Positions 1-5,612 of a stretch of DNA of 8,081 nt are shown here, in pieces (the first letter of the stretch is position 1; every line of letters starts with the position of its first letter). Location: assembly GCA_913053795.1 (NCBI GenBank), contig CAJXGZ010000102.1:1-8081 (forward strand), read 5' to 3'. The stretch comes from an uncultured Rhodospirillales bacterium. GTDB lineage: Bacteria; Pseudomonadota; Alphaproteobacteria; Rhodospirillales; 2-02-FULL-58-16. The position numbers were made by a program, and so were the translations under genes. Below the pieces are notes generated by a model that made no database searches, was not told the origin of the DNA, and was given only the letters and a program-made list of their open reading frames with translations.

Positions 1-1974
1 GCCGACCTTGAGCACGATCTCCCCTTGATCATCCAGCTTGCCTTCCACCGTGACCTTGCCCTTGACCATGGTGAACTTGATGGCGTTGGACAGAAGGTTG
101 AGGAGGATTTGCCTAACCTTGGTCTCATCGCAGAAAAGCGCCGGCATGCCGTCGGCAACGGTCGTTGACAGTGACAGTTTCGCCTTGGCCGTGCGCTCCG
201 CCACCATGGTCACGCAGAAACCGATCATCCCGGCCACGTCCGCCTTCCCTTCGGCGAGGGTCATCTCGCCCACTTCGATCACGGACACGTCCAGGATGTC
301 TCTGATGATGCCGAGGAGATGGGTCGCCGAATCTTCGATGTCTTTCACGTACTCTTTCTGCTTTGGATGTTTGAAGGCGCCGTAGATCCCACTCGCCAGC
401 ATCTGTGCAAAGCCAATGACCGAGTTCAAGGGAGTGCGCAACTCATGGCTCATGTTGGCCAGGAACTGCGTTTTGACGCGGTTCGCGTATTCGGCTTCCT
501 CCTTGGCCCGGCGCAACGCTTCCTCCGTCCGCTTGCGCTCGGTGATGTCGATCCGCACCAAAGCGAATCCGGCGTCCTGGGTCTCGTACTCCTTGAACTG
601 ATACCAGCGGCCATCTTCCGTGCTGTGCTCGAAGGGGTGTCCCGACCGGTGCCATTTAAGCCGCTCTGTTACGATTACGTCGATCTCTTCGGCTATGTTT
701 CCATAATAGCCGACAGCCGCAAGCTCCCTGACGACGGTCTCGAAGCTGGCGCCCGGCACGAGGAAGTCCCTGATCTTCGTGTGGGTGTCAAAATAGGCGG
801 CGTTGGCGAGGACAAACCGGTCTTCAGCGTCGAAAAGCGCAAAGCCATCAGAGAAACTCTCGATCGCAATATTGAGTTGCGCCTTAATGTCTTGCATTGC
901 CGCCTCGGCTTGTTTGCGCTCGGTGATGTCGGTAACGGTTCCGACGTAACCGGCAACTTCGTTGTCCTGGCCGAGATGGGCCGCCGCTTGGCCGACGACC
1001 CAGGTGGTTTTCCCCTCGGGGGTTTGGAACCGGTACTCCGCGTTGAACGTCCGATTGCTCTTGGTCGCCGCGTACCATTCGTTGAAAACCCGCTCGCGGT
1101 CGTCGGGATGGAGCCCCTGCGCCCAGCCTGTTTCCAGCGCTTGCTCCTGAGTCATCCCGGCGATCCGGCGCCATTTCTCGTTGACAAAGACGCAGTCCCC
1201 TTCGGGGGTGGTGTAGAAGACCCCGACCGGAGACACCGCGGTTAGCGTTTGGAACTTCTCCTCGCTTTCCTTGAGAGAGGTGAATGATTCCCGCAGGCCT
1301 TGGCGCATCAGGTTAAGCTCATCGACGACGAGGTCGATCTCGTCGGCCTTCGACCGGCCGCGGTCCTTGCGGTTCAGGCGCAAGGGAGGAACGATCTTGC
1401 TGATGTCGTGGCCGCGCAGGAAACGGGCGATGCTGACCAGATGGCGGGTGACGAGGAAATGGAAAACCAGCAGGATGAACCCCGAAACGAGGAACGTCTT
1501 GATGCCGTTGCTGACGAGGATGACCACGGCCTTGTCGATCAGGCGTCCGTAGACCCCCTCCAAGGTCGCCACCGCCGTCAACATGCCGATTTCCCGTTCC
1601 CGTCCCAAGTAGGTGTAGGTCAGCGGATATTGGCGGACGATCACGTTCTCGGACTTGTTAACCCCGACCGAAACCCATACCTTGCCGCGCTCCCTGATCT
1701 CCAGGTACTGCATGTCCGGAAGGTTTTGAATCCCTTCCACAAGGGTCTGCATCTCCCTTTCGTCAGCCACCCACAGGCTGCTGGCGATGCTCCGCAGGTG
1801 GACTTCCTGGATTTGCCGTAGCCGGTTGTCGATGAGCACAAGGTCGTGGTCGTAGTCGCGGTACAACTGATACGCGGTGACGATCAGCGTGATCAGTGAA
1901 CTGAACAAAACCACCGCGATGATGAGGCGGCGAGCTATGCCGTGCCGCCGACGGCCGGTCTTCGCCGGAACCAT
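1..1974 (-). CDS. Membrane-bound PAS sensor histidine kinase (C-terminus beyond window)
   Basis: This gene encodes a two-component sensor kinase that autophosphorylates a histidine and passes the phosphate to an unseen response regulator. The 658 residues present read in order: TM1 at about 17-38; an extracytoplasmic segment at about 39-148; TM2 at about 149-176; a charged linker and coiled coil at about 180-240; PAS1 at about 241-350, ending in DITERK; PAS2 at about 363-478, ending in DITERKR; a coiled coil; a HisKA domain with NMSHELRTPLN, phospho-acceptor H510; and the start of the HATPase_c domain with N-box LLNLLSNAIKF, N630. The G-boxes and any receiver domain lie left of base 1. The start is the ATG at 1974-1972, which has no good Shine-Dalgarno sequence. 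It lies 2 nt after a TAA (1979-1977) that ends the palindromic element's minus frame. The gene is probably co-transcribed with the solute-binding protein gene upstream, whose product could supply the sensed ligand (inference). Signal and cognate regulator are unknown. Confidence 0.93.
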   Translation of the reverse strand, partial: MVPAKTGRRRHGIARRLIIAVVLFSSLITLIVTAYQLYRDYDHDLVLIDNRLRQIQEVHLRSIASSLWVADEREMQTLVEGIQNLPDMQYLEIRERGKVWVSVGVNKSENVIVRQYPLTYTYLGREREIGMLTAVATLEGVYGRLIDKAVVILVSNGIKTFLVSGFILLVFHFLVTRHLVSIARFLRGHDISKIVPPLRLNRKDRGRSKADEIDLVVDELNLMRQGLRESFTSLKESEEKFQTLTAVSPVGVFYTTPEGDCVFVNEKWRRIAGMTQEQALETGWAQGLHPDDRERVFNEWYAATKSNRTFNAEYRFQTPEGKTTWVVGQAAAHLGQDNEVAGYVGTVTDITERKQAEAAMQDIKAQLNIAIESFSDGFALFDAEDRFVLANAAYFDTHTKIRDFLVPGASFETVVRELAAVGYYGNIAEEIDVIVTERLKWHRSGHPFEHSTEDGRWYQFKEYETQDAGFALVRIDITERKRTEEALRRAKEEAEYANRVKTQFLANMSHELRTPLNSVIGFAQMLASGIYGAFKHPKQKEYVKDIEDSATHLLGIIRDILDVSVIEVGEMTLAEGKADVAGMIGFCVTMVAERTAKAKLSLSTTVADGMPALFCDETKVRQILLNLLSNAIKFTMVKGKVTVEGKLDDQGEIVLKVG

Positions 1975-1978
1975 GGTT

Positions 1979-2011
1979 ATACCAAGGATCGATGATAATG
2001 GCCCATAGAGA
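1979..2011 (+). repeat. Left terminal inverted repeat of palindromic element
   Basis: It begins ATACCAAGGATCGATG and pairs with 2209-2241 at 32 of 33 positions by hand alignment. The single difference is G2001 opposite T2219. Pairing stops at C2012 opposite A2208, where the two internal arms begin. Confidence 0.9.
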
Positions 2012-2105
2012 CGGTTTCCCAAGGTTTTCGGCTAGGAGAGCGCGGCGTGCCGATGCGGGGCATCGCGAGACGGGCTCGTCGACGTCCGAAAGCCTTGGGA
2101 AGCCG
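2012..2105. repeat. Internal hairpin arm A of palindromic element
   Basis: Bases 2012-2031 pair with 2086-2105 over 20 positions. The only non-Watson-Crick pairs are T2015/G2102 and T2025/G2092, both wobbles in plus-strand RNA. The tip carries a second small hairpin, CGATGC (2051-2056) and GCATCG (2060-2065) around a GGG triloop. Confidence 0.85.
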
Positions 2106-2114
2106 CCGTTCCGG

Positions 2115-2208
2115 TCGCCTCAGCGCCCCGTCGGAGGGCGTCGTAAAGCATTGACGATGTTGCACATCGCCTGCAACTTTACTCCTACCCGACGGGACGC
2201 TGAGGCGA
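2115..2208. repeat. Internal hairpin arm B of palindromic element
   Basis: Bases 2115-2134 pair with 2189-2208 over 20 positions with one C/A mismatch (2126/2197). Inside, GTAAAG (2143-2148) pairs with CTTTAC (2177-2182), TTG (2151-2153) with CAA (2174-2176), and the tip CGATGT (2155-2160) with ACATCG (2164-2169) around a TGC triloop. Its length and its CGATGY tip match those of arm A although the basal stems differ. Confidence 0.85.
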
Positions 2209-2241
2209 TCTCTATGGGTCATTATCATCGATCCTTGGTAT
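2209..2241 (-). repeat. Right terminal inverted repeat of palindromic element
   Basis: This is the reverse complement of 1979-2011 except at 2219. Its outermost base, 2241, is also the last base of the binding-protein TAA stop (2243-2241 on the minus strand). Confidence 0.9.
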
Positions 2242-2969
2242 TACTCGGCGGCCAGCGGCGTCAATAACTTATCGACGAGGCGCTGATAAGTTCCGTCGGC
2301 CTTCACGGCGCGCAACGAGGCCGTGATCTTGGGAACCAGATTTCGGTGTTTCTTGTGCAGATACAGGAACTCATCCTTCTCCGCGAGGGGCGGTTGCAGC
2401 ACCGTCACTCCGCTGATCTTGTTGCGCCTGAGATGGGACAGTCCCTGCCATGTTTCGTAGAGCGCCACGTGCGTCCGGCCGTTGACCAGGAGATTGAACA
2501 ACTGAGTCACGTTCTTGACCTTGGTGATCTGGGCCGCCTCGGTGACGTTGTGCTCGAAGATCTTCCAGCCGGTGATGATGCCGACGGAATAAGGCTTGAG
2601 GCTCTTCCAGCCGGTGGTCGGAAATTTCACCTCTTTGGCGAAGGCTGCGAACTTCCGGTTGGATATGACCTCGGGTACTGGAATCAGGTTGGGATAGAAT
2701 TTTTCCAGCCCCGCGATCCTGTTCGTGACGCCGTCGTCGATGCCGGCGTTGGCGTTGATGAGCGCCCTTTCGGCGGGCAACGTTACGACCTTGAACCCGA
2801 TGCCGATGCGGCCCATGACTTCCTGCAAGACGGCGTCCAGAAAGCCCGTTTTCTCCGGGGTGTAGTAGGGGTAGCCATCGGCCGTGGTAAAGACCAGCAT
2901 TTCCTGGGCCAGGGCCGGTTCGGCGGCAAGAAGAAACAGAAGAAACCACAGCGAATGCCCAAGCTTCAT
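2241..2969 (-). CDS. Periplasmic solute-binding protein, SBP family 3-like
   Basis: The predicted 242-residue secreted protein has a typical signal peptide: MKLG, a hydrophobic core at residues 7-16, then AEPALA with likely cleavage before Q22. The mature part reads like a family 3 (amino-acid type) extracellular binding protein: an N-terminal strand (MLVFTTADGYPYY), GFLDAVLQEVMGRIG, LPAERAL with R68, the hinge-region strand SVGIITG, the LVNGRTHVALYE segment and a C-terminal ADGTYQRLVDKLL helix. An in-frame ATG at 3038 would add 23 residues. I prefer 2969 because it begins the signal peptide directly and the predicted promoter's -10 box overlaps the codons just after 3038. No permease or ATPase genes are adjacent. 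The next gene downstream is a histidine kinase, so the protein may present a ligand to that sensor rather than serve import (inference). The ligand cannot be told from sequence. Confidence 0.85.
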   Translation of the reverse strand: MKLGHSLWFLLFLLAAEPALAQEMLVFTTADGYPYYTPEKTGFLDAVLQEVMGRIGIGFKVVTLPAERALINANAGIDDGVTNRIAGLEKFYPNLIPVPEVISNRKFAAFAKEVKFPTTGWKSLKPYSVGIITGWKIFEHNVTEAAQITKVKNVTQLFNLLVNGRTHVALYETWQGLSHLRRNKISGVTVLQPPLAEKDEFLYLHKKHRNLVPKITASLRAVKADGTYQRLVDKLLTPLAAE

Positions 2970-3268
2970 GATCTCATTCTCGTCGACATTCCCCTGATCT
3001 CCCGACAACTCCAAAACCCGTGGAAATTGTACCAACATGGCCCCATCAAGGCAATGACCGGCTGACTACGTAGACAACGCCTTACTAAATTCGGATGAAC
3101 GCGGATGAAAAAAATGAGGCGTAAATTTTATCGCGTTGATATACAGGGTGAAATATAATAACTAAGGATGGCCCTAAAACGTGTCTAAAACGTGGACGCA
3201 ATGTAAGCGGATCGTCCGGGTGAATTCATTTTCCAAGCGCACCATCTTGTGTGAAGGGCGGACATGCC
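2970..3268. other. Intergenic region between divergent genes, AT-rich in the middle
   Basis: No gene is seen in this 299-bp stretch. It holds the minus-strand promoter at 3026-3054 and an AT-rich block at about 3080-3165. On the plus strand there is a perfect TATAAT at 3154-3159, which may be a -10 box for the small basic protein; no convincing -35 lies at the right distance. Next come two copies of CTAAAACGTG at 3174-3183 and 3185-3194, an 11-bp period of roughly one helical turn, placed just downstream of the TATAAT. This is a possible operator. Confidence 0.5.
3026..3054 (-). promoter_or_regulatory. Predicted sigma70 promoter for binding protein and kinase
   Basis: On the minus strand TTGCCT (3054-3049) and TACAAT (3031-3026) are separated by 17 bp. 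Transcription would begin near 3019, leaving a leader of about 50 nt before the ATG at 2969. The -10 match is 5 of 6 and the -35 is a partial match. Confidence 0.5.
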
Positions 3269-3478
3269 ATGACCAAAGCCAGAGCCCGCAAGCGGGCGAA
3301 AGCCAAAGCGGCGATGAAAAGCCGTAAACCCAAAACCCCAGAGGACAAGGCCGGCGCGGCCAAGGATAAATCGCGCCCCGGCCAATTCGACGCCAAATCC
3401 AACTCCATGCGCAACGCCAGCGGCGCCAACGTCAAAAGCTTCTCCGGCATGAAACGCGGCGCCGCCCGCTCAAGATAG
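3269..3478 (+). CDS. Small Lys/Arg/Ala-rich basic protein, unknown function
   Basis: The 69-residue protein is highly basic. Residues 1-20 (MTKARARKRAKAKAAMKSRK) are nearly all Lys, Arg and Ala. A middle acidic/basic stretch follows, then a distinct C-terminal half containing GQFDAKSNSMRN, ANVKSFSGMKRG and a terminal AARSR. I chose the ATG at 3269; a GTG at 3251 would add six residues. AAGG at 3254-3257 lies about 11 nt upstream, an acceptable but long spacing. Codon third positions are GC-rich like the core genes, which supports real coding despite the small size. There is no signal peptide or membrane segment. The composition suggests binding to nucleic acid or ribosome (inference). The C-terminal motif looks to me like a conserved small alphaproteobacterial hypothetical family, but I cannot name it. 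It stands alone and converges with the HIRAN gene. Confidence 0.65.
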   Translation: MTKARARKRAKAKAAMKSRKPKTPEDKAGAAKDKSRPGQFDAKSNSMRNASGANVKSFSGMKRGAARSR

Positions 3479-3559
3479 GCCGGCGTTAGGCTGAGGCGTT
3501 CGCCGTGTGCGGAAGGGTGAGGGGGCAAAGGGCGGAGGTCAGGTTCGTTAATTGAAACA

Positions 3560-3606
3560 AAAGGGGCGCCTTCCCTTTGAACCCCGGCCAAGGGCGGAGC
3601 CCTTGG
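3560..3606. terminator. Two hairpins between convergent genes, possible bidirectional terminator
   Basis: AAAGGG (3560-3565) pairs with CCCTTT (3573-3578) across a 7-nt loop. CCAAGGGC (3588-3595) pairs perfectly with GCCCTTGG (3599-3606) across a GGA triloop. Neither has a following T-run, so intrinsic termination is uncertain. The second has the look of a dispersed intergenic palindrome. AAGGGCGGAG occurs both here (3590-3599) and at 3528-3537. The region lies between the 3' ends of the small basic protein gene and the HIRAN gene. Confidence 0.45.
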
Positions 3607-3630
3607 AACCCATTGAATTAAGGAGCTGAC

Positions 3631-4347
3631 TCAGGCGCCGGAGACTTCCATAAAAACAAAAACGCGAGGCGCGCTGGACAGGCCGTTCTTCCGGAAAATT
3701 GTTCCCTGAACGTTAAACCCTTGCTCAATCCATCGGCCTACCGCCGGGGCCTGTATGCGATTGATGTAACCCAGCTTTAAATCATTAAGCTTTATCGCCA
3801 CGGCGTTTGGGTCGTGCGCGTTATCGGGCTCCGGATCAAAACGCACCGTTTGGTTAAGCGTAACTTCATCAATTCGGTCCACATAAGCGCCATAACTGAG
3901 GCCCGCCGCTTCCGTCAAGAATTCAACGGGCGGAGAAGTCTCGGCATAGTCGTTGACTACGTGGAAACCGTCGCTCGGCAGGCGGCCCTCTCCATAACCC
4001 AGCAAAGCGAAATCGGAAATTTGCTCCTGTTGCGCAGGATCAATGCCGAGTGATTTCAGATAAAGGTCAAAGTCCGTACGCTTCCGGCTGGTGATGCGGC
4101 TCATAAAGAATTCCATCACGCCCGAGGAATACTCAAGGCTTGGTTCCGGGAACGCAGGCAGGAGGTCCATCCCTTTTTCTTTCGCCGTCTTAAAGTCCGA
4201 TGAATCCGGGAAATAGCGCAATGTCACATTAGCGTCTTCTTCAAGAACAAGCTCACCCACGACGCACCGCATCATTCCGGGCACGTTCCATGCTAGGCAA
4301 AGCCGCTTCGGCTCTTGCAAGTGGTTTATCCGGTTGTCTGCGAACAT
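3631..4347 (-). CDS. HipA N-terminal-subdomain-like protein fused to HIRAN domain
   Basis: The 238-residue soluble protein has two parts. Residues about 14-130 (LCLAWNVPG, VGELVLEEDANVTLRYF, KEKGMDLLPAFPEP, YSSGVMEFFMSRI, DFDLYLKSLGI) resemble the N-terminal subdomain that in canonical HipA toxins precedes the kinase core. Residues about 160-235 form a HIRAN domain, with its DPEPDNAHDPNAVAIKL core at 171-187 and LGYINR at 192-197. HIRAN domains in the Rad5/HLTF family bind DNA 3' ends, so DNA targeting is possible (inference). The ATG at 4347 overlaps the kinase gene by 22 bp and has GGAAAA immediately upstream, indicating translational coupling. The kinase encoded next to it lacks this N-terminal subdomain, so the two proteins probably form one complex. 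It could neutralise the kinase as HipS does in HipBST systems, or direct it to DNA; sequence alone does not decide. Confidence 0.75.
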   Translation of the reverse strand: MFADNRINHLQEPKRLCLAWNVPGMMRCVVGELVLEEDANVTLRYFPDSSDFKTAKEKGMDLLPAFPEPSLEYSSGVMEFFMSRITSRKRTDFDLYLKSLGIDPAQQEQISDFALLGYGEGRLPSDGFHVVNDYAETSPPVEFLTEAAGLSYGAYVDRIDEVTLNQTVRFDPEPDNAHDPNAVAIKLNDLKLGYINRIQAPAVGRWIEQGFNVQGTIFRKNGLSSAPRVFVFMEVSGA

Positions 4348-5432
4348 TTTTCCAAAACTCTCACAAGCGCGTTGCGTTTGGCTTCAATAATACGGGCGGT
4401 AAATTTTGCTCTTTGTTCCGTGAAAGGAACCGGCGCGTCAAATTCCACAAGCTCATTTAATATGGTGTGAACGTCATCCATTTTAAAAGAGATGATTTCC
4501 TCAACCAAGGAAAAGCAATCGGGGTGGTTTTGTAGCAAAACTTCAATAAGCTCGTCATGCTTAAATCGCTTGCCACCAGCTTCAAGACGTAATTGGTGTT
4601 CTCCTCTATTGGCGTAATTTTCAAACCAGCCGGGATTCTGCATGTAGTCGGGTAGCTTCTCCTCAAGATAATCATATCCAAGGGCCGTTCCATTATCGAA
4701 CGCTGGAGAAAGTAAAAAAACAGGAGATTTCAGAATCTTTATTCCCTCATCCAACGTTATCTCATTTATTTTCAATTCATTTAAATTTTTAAGTTTTAAT
4801 ATAATTCCCCAATTTTCGTGATGACGGTCTGTATTTGCAATTAGAGCATCAAATGTAAATATTTTTATAAAACATTCAATCAATAAAGGCCCTTGATATA
4901 GGTCGTTAATATCAATATTTAATTTATTTGCTAATCTACATGTATTTTGATTGCTTCTTTTTTCTTTTTTTAACGACTCAATCCGGGCGCTAACTTTCTC
5001 TATTGCTTCATATAATAATTTAAGACAATGGCGAGTCCCTTTTACTTTGTCGAGCTTAGGGTCAATACCTTTTAGGATTGTGAAGCCTGGAATATAGAGG
5101 TCAAACTCGCTTCCATCCTTGTAAAACCATTCGATCAACGCACGGCATTCTCCCGCGTCATTTATGGAAACAAAAGCCGGTGGGACTTTTACGCCAAACA
5201 GGCAACCCAAGCGGTAGGCCAAAATTTCCATCCAGAATTGGACAGGCGCGCGTTCGTTTGATTTCTTCGATAGGTAACGGTGCGCAGGCAGCAAGAAATC
5301 GAAAGGCGGCGCACTGGGCGCAAAAACGGTCGACTTCTCTCGCGCACCCTCTTCGTAAGAGATAGCATCCAGAACCCAGTCACCGGTCTGGACGATTTGT
5401 TGCGGTCCCTGGTGTTTGTATTCTAAATTCAT
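4326..5432 (-). CDS. HipA-like serine/threonine kinase
   Basis: The 368-residue protein is related to HipA-family kinases, which phosphorylate proteins such as aminoacyl-tRNA synthetases. Visible landmarks are HRYLSKKS (51-58, candidate ATP-contacting lysine); FWMEILAYRLG (67-76, with E69 as the likely helix-C glutamate) leading to VKVPPAFV; the catalytic segment ANTDRHHENWGI at 199-210, with D202 and N207 spaced as in HipA; and SPAFDNGTALG (242-252), where D246 is the likely metal ligand. I see no HipA-style glycine/serine loop. The N-terminal subdomain of full HipA is absent and instead occurs in the downstream HIRAN protein. No HipB-type repressor is nearby. Bases about 4740-4990 are strikingly AT-rich (13 G/C of 60 at 4741-4800), unlike thrS, which points to horizontal transfer. 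Start ATG 5432 has GGA at a short but usable distance. Active kinase is likely; target and toxicity are unknown. Confidence 0.8.
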   Translation of the reverse strand: MNLEYKHQGPQQIVQTGDWVLDAISYEEGAREKSTVFAPSAPPFDFLLPAHRYLSKKSNERAPVQFWMEILAYRLGCLFGVKVPPAFVSINDAGECRALIEWFYKDGSEFDLYIPGFTILKGIDPKLDKVKGTRHCLKLLYEAIEKVSARIESLKKEKRSNQNTCRLANKLNIDINDLYQGPLLIECFIKIFTFDALIANTDRHHENWGIILKLKNLNELKINEITLDEGIKILKSPVFLLSPAFDNGTALGYDYLEEKLPDYMQNPGWFENYANRGEHQLRLEAGGKRFKHDELIEVLLQNHPDCFSLVEEIISFKMDDVHTILNELVEFDAPVPFTEQRAKFTARIIEAKRNALVRVLEKCSQTTG

Positions 5433-5497
5433 ATTTCCGTTTTAGCCCTAAAAAGTTAATTCTTTTCCATACCGAGACCATTTTATTCTGCTGGTTT

Positions 5498-5511
5498 GCA
5501 AAGGCCTTTGC
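5498..5511. promoter_or_regulatory. 14-bp perfect palindrome upstream of kinase gene and thrS
   Basis: GCAAAGGCCTTTGC is fully self-complementary. It lies 66 bp upstream of the kinase ATG and 22 bp upstream of the thrS -35 box. Position and symmetry fit a dimer-binding operator for either divergent gene, but nothing else supports this. Confidence 0.3.
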
Positions 5512-5532
5512 CGGGGTTTGAGGGGTGTTTTC

Positions 5533-5560
5533 TTGACACCTTGCCGTATAGCCCTACATT
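5533..5560 (+). promoter_or_regulatory. Predicted sigma70 promoter of thrS
   Basis: TTGACA (5533-5538) is a perfect -35 box, followed after 16 bp by TACATT (5555-5560). Transcription would begin near 5567, giving a leader of about 45 nt before the thrS start. GGTGT (5524-5528) and ACACC (5536-5540) form a small inverted repeat across the -35. Confidence 0.65.
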
Positions 5561-5561
5561 T

Positions 5562-5588
5562 CCCCACCTGACATAAGGCCCCACCTGA
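5562..5588 (+). repeat. Direct repeat in thrS leader
   Basis: CCCCACCTGA occurs at 5562-5571 and again at 5579-5588, a 17-bp period spanning the predicted transcription start and the leader. It is pyrimidine-rich and lies just before the purine-rich AAGGGATGGA, so it could bind a regulator or pair with the ribosome-binding region (inference). Confidence 0.55.
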
Positions 5589-5612
5589 GATTAAGGGATG
5601 GAACCAGGGACC

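Larger units (their letters stand above)
1979..2241. mobile_element. 263-bp palindromic MITE-like element with three-way-junction fold
   Basis: Bases 1979-2011 and 2209-2241 are 33-bp terminal inverted repeats that differ only at 2001/2219 (G against T, a wobble in RNA). Between them lie two independent hairpins, 2012-2105 and 2115-2208, each exactly 94 nt with a 20-bp basal stem, separated by 9 nt (2106-2114) centred on the element's midpoint at 2110. The whole can extrude as a cruciform or fold as a three-way-junction RNA. TTA lies on both sides (1977-1979 and 2241-2243, each overlapping one element base) and may be a 3-bp target duplication around a TACCAAGG...CCTTGGTA core. No transposase is present, so any movement would need one supplied in trans. 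It fills the gap between the binding-protein stop and the histidine-kinase start. Both strands stay open along most of its length. Element type and copy number are inference. Confidence 0.8.

Noticed and set aside
319..1245. 308-residue plus-strand open frame
   Set aside because: It is antisense to the PAS and HisKA domains of the histidine kinase, whose minus-strand translation shows clear motifs; high GC opens the shadow frame.
1979..2241. CRISPR array, tRNA or riboswitch as the source of the repeats
   Set aside because: There are no direct repeats with unique spacers and no tRNA conserved positions. The symmetry is that of inverted repeats bounded by matching ends, and it lies at an operon junction rather than in a leader.
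1977..2267. Two overlapping small open frames, one on each strand of the palindromic element, as genes
   Set aside because: They share the same termini (MIM...HRD and MGHYHRSLV) only because the terminal repeats are inverted. No protein family is recognisable, and I treat the openness as a property of the element rather than two genes.
2346..3065. 239-residue plus-strand open frame opposite the binding protein
   Set aside because: The minus strand has a signal peptide and binding-protein features, while the plus product shows no family features.
3226..3591. 121-residue minus-strand open frame
   Set aside because: It covers the small basic protein gene and the palindromic spacer; it has no ribosome-binding site or domain, and the plus-strand product looks more protein-like.
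4326..5432. Kinase gene as a degraded full-length HipA
   Set aside because: The frame is intact, has a plausible start and ribosome-binding site, and the missing N-terminal subdomain is found in the coupled downstream gene, so a split arrangement explains it better than decay.
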